A DNA stretch of 64,000 nt. It comes from Teredinibacter franksiae (lineage in GTDB: Bacteria; Pseudomonadota; Gammaproteobacteria; Pseudomonadales; Cellvibrionaceae). Each line of letters starts with the position of its first letter. Within the stretch, counting starts at the first letter, position 1. Where the stretch lies: NCBI RefSeq assembly GCF_014218805.1, contig NZ_JACJUV010000001.1, positions 868,001 to 932,000 of the forward strand, given 5' to 3'. Positions 36,754 through 45,363 of the stretch are shown here, one piece after another. The notes beneath the pieces were generated by a model. It saw nothing but the letters and a program-made list of their open reading frames with translations. It was not told the origin of the DNA and did not search any database. The position numbers and the translations under genes are program-made.

Positions 36754-37605
36754 ATGCGATTATTTGTCGACAACCTCACCAACGTTGATTTTAGTTATCT
36801 GGACACCAAGCGCGGGCTGGTAGGCGAAACTTGGCTCGCCAGCATTGAGCTGGACGGAACCCTTGATGCTCAAGGCATGGTTTGCGACTTTGGTATAGTA
36901 AAGAAAAAGCTCCGTAAATGGCTGGACCAAACGCTGGATCACTGCCTATTGGTGCCAGAAAAAAGTCCAGCGTTACAGTTGCAAAGGACCCACGCCTCTC
37001 ACGGTATTAACTGGCACCTCGAAGACGGCAATATTTTGAAATGCGCTTCCCCTCTGCAGGCCATTACCTTGGTGGATGCAGAAACCATCTCGCCAGTAAC
37101 GGTTGCCGAATGGTGTATCACCCAGTTGCGCTCACAATTCCCCAGCACTGTAAAAAGCTTAAAATTAGATTTTACATCGGAAGTCATTGCTGGCCCCAGC
37201 TACCACTACAGCCACGGTTTGAAAAAGCACGACGGTAACTGCCAGCGTATTGCTCACGGCCACCGGTCAAAAATAGAAATTAAACGCAATGGTAAGATTA
37301 ACCCCACCGACATGGCGCAATGGGCGGCAAAGTGGGCAGATATCTATATCGGTACGCGTGAAGACCTCAGTACCACCAGCGAATCGGCCTTCGACCCCGA
37401 TAACTACGCCTTTTTCTACTGTTCTGGGCAAGGTGAATTTTCACTGTCTATCCCTCGTAACCGTTGTTATCTCATAGGCACCGACTCGACAGTAGAATTT
37501 ATAGCCCAACACATTGCCAATACGCTCAAGCAAGAGAACCCGAATGATCACTTTGAAGTTAAAGCATTCGAAGGAATTGGTAAGGGTGCTATTGCGCAAG
37601 CCTAA
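36754..37605 (+). CDS. Two-domain 6-pyruvoyl-tetrahydropterin synthase/QueD family protein
   Basis: Starting at ATG 36754 the protein has 283 residues, about twice a usual QueD. The C-terminal half carries the zinc and catalytic signature: YHYSHGLKKHDGNCQRIAHG, then HRSKIEI. The N-terminal half keeps the later family features (GMVCDFGIVKKKLRKWLDQ, then LDHCLL) but has no zinc histidines. It therefore looks like a tandem fusion with one degenerate domain. The family makes carboxytetrahydropterin for queuosine or related pterins; the true reaction is not certain. It converges with the NRDE gene and overlaps it by 17 bases. Confidence 0.8.
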   Translation: MRLFVDNLTNVDFSYLDTKRGLVGETWLASIELDGTLDAQGMVCDFGIVKKKLRKWLDQTLDHCLLVPEKSPALQLQRTHASHGINWHLEDGNILKCASPLQAITLVDAETISPVTVAEWCITQLRSQFPSTVKSLKLDFTSEVIAGPSYHYSHGLKKHDGNCQRIAHGHRSKIEIKRNGKINPTDMAQWAAKWADIYIGTREDLSTTSESAFDPDNYAFFYCSGQGEFSLSIPRNRCYLIGTDSTVEFIAQHIANTLKQENPNDHFEVKAFEGIGKGAIAQA

Positions 37606-38308
37606 GCTCAGACTCCACGCTAGCGCGCTGCTCACATGGAGCTCCAGTTTGGTAGCGGAATAATGTACGTGTATTGCCTACTTCAATATGAGAAAAGCTT
37701 ACCGTACTGGCGTCCTCCCGGTGCATACAAAAACTAAACGCCGATGGCTTATCGCCATGGTCTCGGTGTAACCGGCAGAAATCCTCAGCCGTATTATTTT
37801 TTTTACCAGCAATGAGCTTTTGGTAACGTTCTAGCCGTGCAGCCTGTACTTCAAAATAGTATTTAGCCGAAGAAATGAGTGGGCTTTCGCTGTACCCCAA
37901 CTCTAACGCTCTGCCCGTCCATCGCCACGTCGTCACACGCTTATCTCCACCAGTCTCAAACAATAGCAACGTGAAAGGCGCGAACTTTTGCAGTGTCAAT
38001 AACGCCAATTCAGCTTCTATCTCCTCTCCATTTTTACTTGTGCAGAGCCTTCTAATAATTCGCCCCCGGGAAACCAGCTTGCCCTTGGGCGGGAGCCCTT
38101 GATAAAAGTTGAGCAGCGCCAGCGTACAACCGGCAGAATTAGTTGAAATCCAACTTCCCCCGCCTACAGGGTCAATGGGCATTAAGGCCACCACACCATT
38201 TTCGCTGATACTTTCTGGCGGTCGCGCACTAGCCCGTGTTTTCTGTTCATCACGATTAAAAAAAACATGGTATTTATCGGCTTCGTACAGCCAACTAATC
38301 GTACACAT
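37589..38308 (-). CDS. NRDE family (TANGO2-like) protein
   Basis: The 239-residue protein starts MCTISWLYEADKYHVFFNRD, with the NRDE motif near residue 18 and the N-terminal cysteine typical of the family. The region GGGSWISTNSAGCTLALLNF also fits. NRDE/TANGO2 proteins have been linked to haem or lipid handling, but their biochemistry is unsettled. It is the last gene of the five-gene minus-strand cluster, 16 bases after the DinB-like gene. Confidence 0.85.
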   Translation of the reverse strand: MCTISWLYEADKYHVFFNRDEQKTRASARPPESISENGVVALMPIDPVGGGSWISTNSAGCTLALLNFYQGLPPKGKLVSRGRIIRRLCTSKNGEEIEAELALLTLQKFAPFTLLLFETGGDKRVTTWRWTGRALELGYSESPLISSAKYYFEVQAARLERYQKLIAGKKNNTAEDFCRLHRDHGDKPSAFSFCMHREDASTVSFSHIEVGNTRTLFRYQTGAPCEQRASVESELRLAQ

Positions 38309-38324
38309 TTGCTAGCCCGTACCG

Positions 38325-38864
38325 CTAAGAGGTTTGTGCCTTAAAAAAGGTAACCGTTGCCGGAGCAACGCCCAAACATTCTTCCACTGGCACACCTTGA
38401 AGGCGAGCAGCGATTGAAATAATAGCCAAATGATGAACCGTATGACTGGCAACAAAAACAAGTTCACGCACCATACCTGACGCCAATTCGGCACTATAGG
38501 TTTCTTCCAGAGTTACCTCCGTTCGCACCGTACAGCAGCTTTTTTGGTCTGAAATATCCAGCCCCTGCAGCCACGCCAACACCTCTACCAATTCATTTTT
38601 TGCCAACTGTAATTCACGTTCGCAGGCAGCATTTCTACGGCGAATATCATAATCAACAATTGCCGGGCCACCTTCATGTAAGTTATCCATCGCCGTAATC
38701 AAGGCGCGATACATATCGAGGATATGCCGAAAATGACAGCCTATTGAGTTGCTCATAATGGGCCGATGAACACAGGTAAATTGCTCACTCGATATTCGCG
38801 TGAGAAATCTCAAGCACTGATTCACCGCTTCAATATTCCCTTGTACCACAGGTGTTTGAGTCAT
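38325..38864 (-). CDS. DinB-like four-helix metal-site protein
   Basis: The 179-residue helical protein has the spaced histidines of DinB/YfiT-type folds: IGCHFRHILDMYRALI and VASHTVHHLAIISIAA. Such proteins include thiol-dependent transferases, but many are uncharacterised. The start directly abuts the stop of the DoxX-like gene, suggesting translational coupling. Confidence 0.75.
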   Translation of the reverse strand: MTQTPVVQGNIEAVNQCLRFLTRISSEQFTCVHRPIMSNSIGCHFRHILDMYRALITAMDNLHEGGPAIVDYDIRRRNAACERELQLAKNELVEVLAWLQGLDISDQKSCCTVRTEVTLEETYSAELASGMVRELVFVASHTVHHLAIISIAARLQGVPVEECLGVAPATVTFFKAQTS

Positions 38865-39320
38865 TCACTGCCCCTTATGTTTAAAGCGTAAACGACTATG
38901 AGGTGAAAGCACATCGGCAACAACTAAGCCGGTAGCGCTGGCCCAGGTTATACAAGCCATAAAAAAAAGTGCCCCGCCATCATTGCCCACCATTTCCCCC
39001 GAGACAGAAAAAGCAGGCATCACAATGCCTAAAGGTGTAAACAAGTGGAACACAATTGCACCACTCATAATTTCAAAGGCGAGTAACGCAGCCCATGCCT
39101 GCCATCGAGTAAACAACGCAATTGCGGCAATCAGCTCCATAGTGCCTACAATATAAGCACCATAGTAGGCAAACCAACTCATGCCCAACCACTCCCCCAG
39201 CACAGCAAAAATATATTGTGTTTCGCTTGAACCCGTGAACTTAAAAAATAGCGACTGAACAAACACAAAAGCTATCCAAATAGACAGCCACAAACGATAG
39301 TACTTAGAGACAAATGTCAT
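38865..39320 (-). CDS. DoxX-like four-helix membrane protein
   Basis: Starting at the ATG 39318-39320 (MTFVSKYYRLWLSIWIAF), with AAGG 8 bases upstream, the protein has 151 residues and four hydrophobic segments. The features FFKFTGSSETQYIFAVLGEW and GTMELIAAIALF fit the DoxX family, whose members are integral membrane proteins of mostly unknown role. It lies five bases after the ATP-grasp gene. Confidence 0.75.
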   Translation of the reverse strand: MTFVSKYYRLWLSIWIAFVFVQSLFFKFTGSSETQYIFAVLGEWLGMSWFAYYGAYIVGTMELIAAIALFTRWQAWAALLAFEIMSGAIVFHLFTPLGIVMPAFSVSGEMVGNDGGALFFMACITWASATGLVVADVLSPHSRLRFKHKGQ

Positions 39321-39325
39321 TCGTT

Positions 39326-40477
39326 TTACCTTTGCAGTTCGCGTAACCAAACACGAATTAGCGTGACCACCGAAGGCACTGCATAACCTAACGAACGCAT
39401 GCCGCTGCCCATTTCAAATAATAATTTGTACTGCCCAAATAGAGTGGCCATGGCGTCAACAAAACGGGTTCGGCTATCCCATATATGCGTTTGTTCGCTG
39501 CTGGCCCCATTGATTTCAATAATGTGAAAATATTTGCCTGTCGAGAATGAGTGTATATCGCGAAACTTAACATCTAATCGACCATAATGAAAACCGGGCA
39601 GCTCTTTGAGTAAAGCATCGAACACCAACTCCATCTCGGTACTAATATACGCTGCGCCATTTCTAAAAATACTACCGCGACAATGGCTGCCGGCGAACGC
39701 GAGAGCAACCTCTTCCCCCTTTATCGGCACAGTGTCAAGTAAAACCCTATTGCTCGCTAAGTGCACCCTTGCCATTTTCCGCGCGCGTGGGTGCTGTTCA
39801 ATTAATTGACGCAGACTCGAAAAGCCGTCACCCCTAACAGTAGGACGGTACTTTAAGGTAAAAGAAACAATACGCCCGCGAGCCTCGCCAGGCTTACGCA
39901 CATAAAAAACACCCGCTTCAGCGCCAAAAGGCGCCAACTGCTGAAGTAAATACACCTGTCCGTCCTTAGACTTATTCAAATATACGGTTAGTTGGTCTAC
40001 CGAATGAACCAACTGTACACCGCTACCCCGACACCCCAAATCCGGCTTAACCACCATGGGCATAACCAGCCCACGAGCCTGCGCTTCAGATACGAGTTCG
40101 CGAGCTTGTTCTGCCGCCTTGGTAGGCTGAGCGTTAAAGGTGATATAGGGAAGAATGTGGGCTTTCAGCGTAGGCCCAGCGTCGTTCAAAATAGCGCTTT
40201 TGGATTCACCCACCATTCCACCGAGTGGAATCCGTGGATTAACCACCATAGGCAAGCCAAAACTTCGATATCGCAAAGAAAGAACAAGCCAATACAGCGC
40301 AACAGGAAAGTAAATTAGCCAAACTGGCCAAAACTCAAAAAAAGACGTGGTTTTCTCATCAAATTCAAATGTCGGTAAACCTGCGTTCACGCCCGCTTGA
40401 AATATGTCTGCGGACAAATGCTCATTTGCAGTATACGGAGCTTTAACTGCAGCCGAATACGTTTTATTTATTGTCAT
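39326..40477 (-). CDS. ATP-grasp ligase with an N-terminal membrane anchor
   Basis: The 383-residue protein has one hydrophobic segment at about 46-67 (EFWPVWLIYFPVALYWLVLS) and an ATP-grasp domain. The glycine loop is PMVVKPDLGCRGSGVQLV. The metal-binding end is GRLDVKFRDI followed by FHIIEINGASSEQTHIWD. The fold belongs with D-Ala-D-Ala ligase and carboxylate-amine ligases, but the substrate is unknown. Its ATG overlaps the stop of the DedA-type gene as TAATG, so the two are translationally coupled. Confidence 0.8.
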   Translation of the reverse strand: MTINKTYSAAVKAPYTANEHLSADIFQAGVNAGLPTFEFDEKTTSFFEFWPVWLIYFPVALYWLVLSLRYRSFGLPMVVNPRIPLGGMVGESKSAILNDAGPTLKAHILPYITFNAQPTKAAEQARELVSEAQARGLVMPMVVKPDLGCRGSGVQLVHSVDQLTVYLNKSKDGQVYLLQQLAPFGAEAGVFYVRKPGEARGRIVSFTLKYRPTVRGDGFSSLRQLIEQHPRARKMARVHLASNRVLLDTVPIKGEEVALAFAGSHCRGSIFRNGAAYISTEMELVFDALLKELPGFHYGRLDVKFRDIHSFSTGKYFHIIEINGASSEQTHIWDSRTRFVDAMATLFGQYKLLFEMGSGMRSLGYAVPSVVTLIRVWLRELQR

Positions 40478-41076
40478 TAAGAAACCTGGGATTCACGTGC
40501 AACATCCGCCGCTATCATGCGCGACGCCCAATAGTTGTTCGCCAGCAAAAGCACTACTGCGCCGGCCATTAACGTCCACTTCCAGCGGGTCTCTCGCAGC
40601 AAATCGCTCATGCCTGCTACATTGATCAAAATAAAAACAAAACCAACCCAGATAACACCACTGGCTGCCATAACCAAGGCAAACCGGACCACCGGCACTC
40701 GCCACAGTCCGCACAGGGTAAATCCTAGCGTTCGCAACCCCGGCACAAACCGAATAAGGAATATATTAGCGGTTATCCTCCGCCGGAACCGCTTGCGCAG
40801 AACTCTTGCCTTCGGAGAAGCCAGTGCCCAGCGCCTTAGCCAACGCCAGCGATAACCCACACGCCCCAGTAGATACAATGCCAAATCACCCGAGGTGATG
40901 CCGACAAAAGCAGCGAATGCCGCTGCTAGTATGGGTATTTGGTTATCTAACGCCAACAGCGCTGCTAGGAATACCGCAGCGTCTTCCCATATCCAAGAAA
41001 AACCAATAATCGCCAGCGCCATCAACACCCAATGCTGGCCGGCCCAAGCCGTGGTCTGATGAACTAATTCTTGCAA
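40477..41076 (-). CDS. DedA-family (VTT domain) membrane protein
   Basis: The 199-residue protein has four or five hydrophobic segments and the DedA features FVGITSGDLALYLLGRVGYR and RFVPGLRTLGFTLCGLWRVP. The conserved arginine-proline pair is in the second. DedA proteins are membrane transporters; some flip undecaprenyl phosphate. It is the first gene of the five-gene minus-strand cluster. Confidence 0.85.
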   Translation of the reverse strand: MQELVHQTTAWAGQHWVLMALAIIGFSWIWEDAAVFLAALLALDNQIPILAAAFAAFVGITSGDLALYLLGRVGYRWRWLRRWALASPKARVLRKRFRRRITANIFLIRFVPGLRTLGFTLCGLWRVPVVRFALVMAASGVIWVGFVFILINVAGMSDLLRETRWKWTLMAGAVVLLLANNYWASRMIAADVARESQVS

Positions 41077-41218
41077 AATATTGCCTTAAAATGCCAAAGA
41101 GCAAAATGTAGACCGAGATTAAACGGGCCAGTTCCCACTATCTTGACCCGCCGAATCAAATTAAACGGTAGCTCTACCCATTGATTTTAGCGTCTGCGTG
41201 ACCAAACAAGCCTTAGCT

Positions 41219-41313
41219 TAGTGTAAGGCGGATTGCGCAGAGGAAAGCTGGCTGCCTTTCCAAGCACCAACGCTGCTCTAAGGTTTGCCGGGCCTCGGCC
41301 TTCGGGGTTTTCA
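41219..41313 (+). repeat. Intergenic dispersed repeat, copy B
   Basis: This copy matches the stretch at 12341-12436 in the same orientation (TAGTGTAAGGCGG, CCTTTCCAAGC, CCAACGC, TAAGGTTTGC). A 99-codon reading frame crosses it, but that frame resembles nothing and is explained by the repeat. It lies in the 456-base gap upstream of the Cache-PAS gene; the rest of the gap shows nothing else that I can support. Confidence 0.6.
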
Positions 41314-41532
41314 GGGCGATTTATGGAAGTGCCCCTTTGTCTGTTAACATTTGATTCGGCAAGCATGTTACCTGTGCAACACCCTAGCAGGTTAGCGTTA
41401 GCAGAAGTTAAGCTGGTAGCCCCCTATGAACCATTGCTTGACGACCCGCAAGCACTGCCAACAGTCAAAGCGCTAGACTATGATTCGACATGTAAATTTA
41501 AGCCGTTACGAAACCTAAACCGAGCAGGTTAA

Positions 41533-44028
41533 ATGCCAAACAAAAAACTCAATAAATTTTTTCTTAGCATTGTTCTGCCATCCGTAATCGCGATATCGCT
41601 GTTTATCCTTTCCATTTACGCCATTTTTATACCTGCGTTCGAGAAGGCCAAACTTGACGATAAAAAAGAAATGATCGCCGAGCTTACCCATACCGTATGG
41701 AGTTTAATCGACGAATACGAGCATGAAGCCACAGCCAAACAGCTATCACTAGCAAACGCACAACAGCGGGCCCTGGAGCACATCGCAAAGGTGCGCTACG
41801 GCGCCGAACAGAAAGACTATTTCTGGATAATAGATAACACCCCTACAATGCTCATGCACCCCTACCGAACCGATCTCGAAGGGAGTGATTTAAGCCTATA
41901 TGCCGACCCTCAGGGTAGGAAGCATTTTGTGGAATCGGTAATGGTGGTGCAAGCCCAAAGCAGCGGGTTCATCCACTACATGTGGCAAAGAAAAGATGAC
42001 TCAACCTTGGTAGCCCCCAAACTTTCTTACGTAAAAGCCTTTGAACCCTGGGGATGGATCATTGGCACCGGCGTTTACTTGGACGATGTACAAGCCGAAA
42101 TCACCCAGCTTAAGCAAGGCCTATTACGCATTTCGCTAATCATCACCATTGTTATCACGCTAATTCTATCGTTTGTTATTCGTCAGAGCTTATTAATCGA
42201 AAAAAAGAAACGACGGCTAACCACTGAACTGAAGCAATCTCGAAAAAAATACAAAACCCTCGTCGAGGCATCTAATCAAGCCATCCTCATGTTTTTTGAA
42301 GAAAAAATTATTTTCAGTAATTCAAATTTCTCGCAGCTTTCCGGCTACAGTACCAGTCAAATAGAAACAAAATCTTTAGCCGACATACTCGCGCTTTCTT
42401 GGGAGACGCTAAAGCACAAACTTAGCCCACCAAGTACAAGTGCCACATTTGAAACAACACTCATCAGTGAGCATGCGCAATTGAAGCCCGTGATTGCGGC
42501 CATTTCCAAAGTACAATACTCCGGCCAAGAAGGTTATATAGTTTCTTTGTCAGAAGTTACCCGCAAAGCCGAACTGGACGCCGAAAATGAAAAATTCGCC
42601 GGCGACCTGCAAAACTCGCTACTTTTCATGACGCAACCGATCAAGCCGGCCGTTAGAGAAACTCTCGCCTGTGACGCGAACACCACCATTGTAAGCGCAG
42701 CAAAATTAATGGCGCGCAAGAACGAGCCCTGCCTGCTTGTACGACAGAACAATCTATTACTGGGCATAGTGACGCAGAACGATCTTCTGAAACGTGTGTT
42801 GGCAGAAGACAAAAATATGCATCTGCCTATTTGCCAAATTATGACATCCCCCATTATATCCATTGATGAAAACAGCCCTTTATATGAAGCACTACTGAGA
42901 TTTAGTGAAGCCAAAGTTGGGCACCTAGCGGTAACCGACAGCAGCCGGACTATTACCGGGGTAATATCCTATCGCGACACCATTGAACTTCAGCAAAATA
43001 CGGTTAGTTATTTTGTGAAAAAAATCGTATCGGCCAATAGTATTCAAGCGCTGGTAAACGCACATAAGCGGTTACCGTCAATGGTGCTTGCACTCATCGA
43101 AAGTGGAGACAAAACCTCAAACATAACCGACATTATTACCACGATTTCTGATGCCTTCGCACGCCGAGTGATAGAGCTTGGCATTGAAAACCTTGGCCAA
43201 CCGCCATGTCGTTTCGTGTTTATGGTAATGGGAAGCGAAGGCCGAATGGAGCAAACCCTTTCAACAGATCAGGACAATGCCATTATTTTTGAGGATGTGG
43301 AAGAAAACCGTTTGCCCGAAGTCACTCAATACTTTCTAAAGCTCGGAGACTACCTATCGATATCCCTAGACGAAATAGGTTACAACTATTGTAAAGGCGG
43401 TATCATGGCCTGTAATCCCAAATGGAATCAACCCTACACAACCTGGAGTAATTATTTTAACGAATGGATGCATTCTAGCGAAATCGAACACATTGTAGAG
43501 GCCAGTATATTTTTTGATTTTAGGGGCATTTACGGTGACCTATCAATAACCCAAAGCTTACGAGAATACGTGACAAAAGAAGCCAGAAACAAAACCACCT
43601 TTCTTCAGGGTATGGCTGAATCAGTGAGTAATTACAAATCTCCCCTGGGGACATTTGGTCATTTTGTCGGCAATGATGTAACCTCAAAAGAAAACAACAT
43701 CGACATTAAGATGGCGCTGACACCCATCGTCAAATATTGCCGTCTGTACAGCCTGCGCTATGGACATAGTGAAACCAACACTCTACAGCGCCTACAAAAA
43801 CTCCACAAAAGTGACATCATCAGCCAAGAGACTTACGACGAGCTAAGCCTCGCCTATAATTATCTGATGCAAATGCGTTTTAGGGCACAGGCTCAGGCGC
43901 TACTGGCCGGAAATGAACCCTTGAACAAAGTGAACACCACCGACTTAACCCATATTGAAAGTGCCACGCTAAAAAAAGTATTTGCTGAAATCGATACTGT
44001 TCCGGGCATCGTTAACCGTGATTTTTAA
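41533..44028 (+). CDS. Cache-PAS-CBS-DUF294 nucleotidyltransferase-like signalling protein
   Basis: The 831-residue protein has a transmembrane helix (about 10-32), a periplasmic single-Cache domain (DYFWIIDNTPTMLMHPYRTD; WGWIIGTGVYLDDVQ) and a second helix (about 199-220). A PAS-like domain follows (about 235-345), then a CBS pair (about 372-490). Next is a DUF294 nucleotidyltransferase domain with MGSEGRMEQTLSTDQDN (Asp579 and Asp581 as the metal pair), and the DUF294 C-terminal domain. CBS-DUF294 proteins are normally soluble GlnD-like proteins. Here the unit is wired to an external sensor. The output reaction is unknown. Confidence 0.88.
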   Translation: MPNKKLNKFFLSIVLPSVIAISLFILSIYAIFIPAFEKAKLDDKKEMIAELTHTVWSLIDEYEHEATAKQLSLANAQQRALEHIAKVRYGAEQKDYFWIIDNTPTMLMHPYRTDLEGSDLSLYADPQGRKHFVESVMVVQAQSSGFIHYMWQRKDDSTLVAPKLSYVKAFEPWGWIIGTGVYLDDVQAEITQLKQGLLRISLIITIVITLILSFVIRQSLLIEKKKRRLTTELKQSRKKYKTLVEASNQAILMFFEEKIIFSNSNFSQLSGYSTSQIETKSLADILALSWETLKHKLSPPSTSATFETTLISEHAQLKPVIAAISKVQYSGQEGYIVSLSEVTRKAELDAENEKFAGDLQNSLLFMTQPIKPAVRETLACDANTTIVSAAKLMARKNEPCLLVRQNNLLLGIVTQNDLLKRVLAEDKNMHLPICQIMTSPIISIDENSPLYEALLRFSEAKVGHLAVTDSSRTITGVISYRDTIELQQNTVSYFVKKIVSANSIQALVNAHKRLPSMVLALIESGDKTSNITDIITTISDAFARRVIELGIENLGQPPCRFVFMVMGSEGRMEQTLSTDQDNAIIFEDVEENRLPEVTQYFLKLGDYLSISLDEIGYNYCKGGIMACNPKWNQPYTTWSNYFNEWMHSSEIEHIVEASIFFDFRGIYGDLSITQSLREYVTKEARNKTTFLQGMAESVSNYKSPLGTFGHFVGNDVTSKENNIDIKMALTPIVKYCRLYSLRYGHSETNTLQRLQKLHKSDIISQETYDELSLAYNYLMQMRFRAQAQALLAGNEPLNKVNTTDLTHIESATLKKVFAEIDTVPGIVNRDF

Positions 44029-44718
44029 ACCCTGCCCACCAAAAAACATAACACCACAGCGGCTGTGCTCTATATCGAAAGTTCACACTGGGCAGTATCT
44101 GTAACTCTATTCCTCTAACGGGTACCCATCGCCTCGCCAAACAGCAAATTCAATCCATCCAGTGACAATCAAGCACAGCTCCCCTCACAATCCGTTCGAC
44201 GGCGCCATCGCACGATAAAAAGCGCGACTATAGATAAACATTATACCCAAGAGTTATAGAAACGCTGACATCTACTACTTCTTTAGGCTCAGCTGTCGGT
44301 AACCCCCTTATCGTATAGAATTTTCAGCTAGACTAGATCAAAAGTACCATCTCAAGGCTTTGCTAGTCGAAGAAACCCGCCTCCAAGGGCGGACGTTAGC
44401 ATATCGATTAGTGAGAAAAATATTCACCCTACAGGGCACCTCTATTACTTGATCACCCTGGTTCGCCAAAGATCCAAGGGTAGCGCTTCAGTAAGCCACC
44501 TCCAGAAAATGAATTTGTGCGGCTTATGCGCAATTTACAAGCTGGTCCCGCACACCAGCGCGGTGCCTCAGGAAGACCACCGATCAAGTATCACGCAAGT
44601 AACGGGGGCCGATTCAGTAGGGAATTATTTCACTGCACTCAAGTAAAATGTGATGCAAAATATACTTTGAAATGGATATTTCAATCCTGATGAGTTCGTC
44701 AGTACTAGAAGGTGAGGT
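44029..44718. other. 690-base intergenic region; no convincing gene
   Basis: A 65-codon frame (44449-44646) has no ribosome site and no recognisable composition, so I do not call it. A short hairpin CACAG-CGG-CTGTG (44055-44067) follows the upstream gene without a T-run. TTGAAAT-GGAT-ATTTCAA (44667-44684) lies just before the hemerythrin gene and may be regulatory. I see nothing else. Confidence 0.5.
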
Positions 44719-45132
44719 ATGACTACACTTCTCGACACGCTAAACCCCAAATACGCCCTTGGCGTTGGCATGCTCGATCACGATCACCGTGAATTCTGCG
44801 AGCTTGTAAACCAGCTGCATAAAGCCGATACCGTAGACTTCATCCGCCTCTTTTCAGCCCTTTACGCACAAACCGAAGCGCACTTCAACGAAGAGAAAAC
44901 CTTAATGCTGAACACCAAGTTTTCAGGCATTAACGAGCACCTTAGCGAACACGCTCGTTTTTTGAGCGAGCTGAAAACAATGGATTTGGCGGTACGCCGA
45001 GGCGCCATCATAATGGGGAGACAATTTGCCACCACTATTGTCCCTGAGTGGTTCCTCACCCACATAGCCACCATGGACAAAGCACTGGCCGCTCATGCAC
45101 ATTTATGCAACCCCGCGCAGAAAATTAGCTAA
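44719..45132 (+). CDS. Bacteriohemerythrin-like oxygen/iron-binding protein
   Basis: The 137-residue protein has all seven di-iron ligands of hemerythrin: His23 (LDHDHREF), His55 and Glu59 (EAHFNEEK), His74 and His78 (NEHLSEH), and His115 and Asp120 (THIATMD). GGTGAGG precedes the ATG closely. Hemerythrins bind O2 or sense oxygen or iron; the role here is not shown. It is a single gene downstream of the Cache-PAS-CBS-DUF294 gene. Confidence 0.88.
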   Translation: MTTLLDTLNPKYALGVGMLDHDHREFCELVNQLHKADTVDFIRLFSALYAQTEAHFNEEKTLMLNTKFSGINEHLSEHARFLSELKTMDLAVRRGAIIMGRQFATTIVPEWFLTHIATMDKALAAHAHLCNPAQKIS

Positions 45133-45363
45133 GCCGTCAATCAAACTGTTAATACGCATTGTTTTGCCGCAAGTTACACTCAATTATCCTTTGCTGTGCA
45201 TGCCCAAGTTGCATTCATAGGCTAGTATGAGGACAAATGTGCCAACAAACGACTGTGGGGAATTTAGCATCAACACCCTAATGAACCAATGTGTTTCCAA
45301 TAGGCAACGAAACATCCAAGGGCCTTCGTCCCGCCCCAGCGTAGGATTTAAAGAAAAAACATA

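Noticed and set aside
41233..41532. 99-codon frame before the Cache-PAS gene
   Set aside because: It runs through the dispersed repeat and resembles no protein; copy A of the repeat does not keep the same frame intact.
44449..44646. 65-codon frame before the hemerythrin gene
   Set aside because: No ribosome site, no recognisable composition or motif; kept only as part of the gap description.
44687..44702. CTGATGAG-TTCG-TCAG stretch resembling the CUGAUGA core of a hammerhead ribozyme
   Set aside because: The matching GAAA core strand and the three closing stems are not present in the right places.
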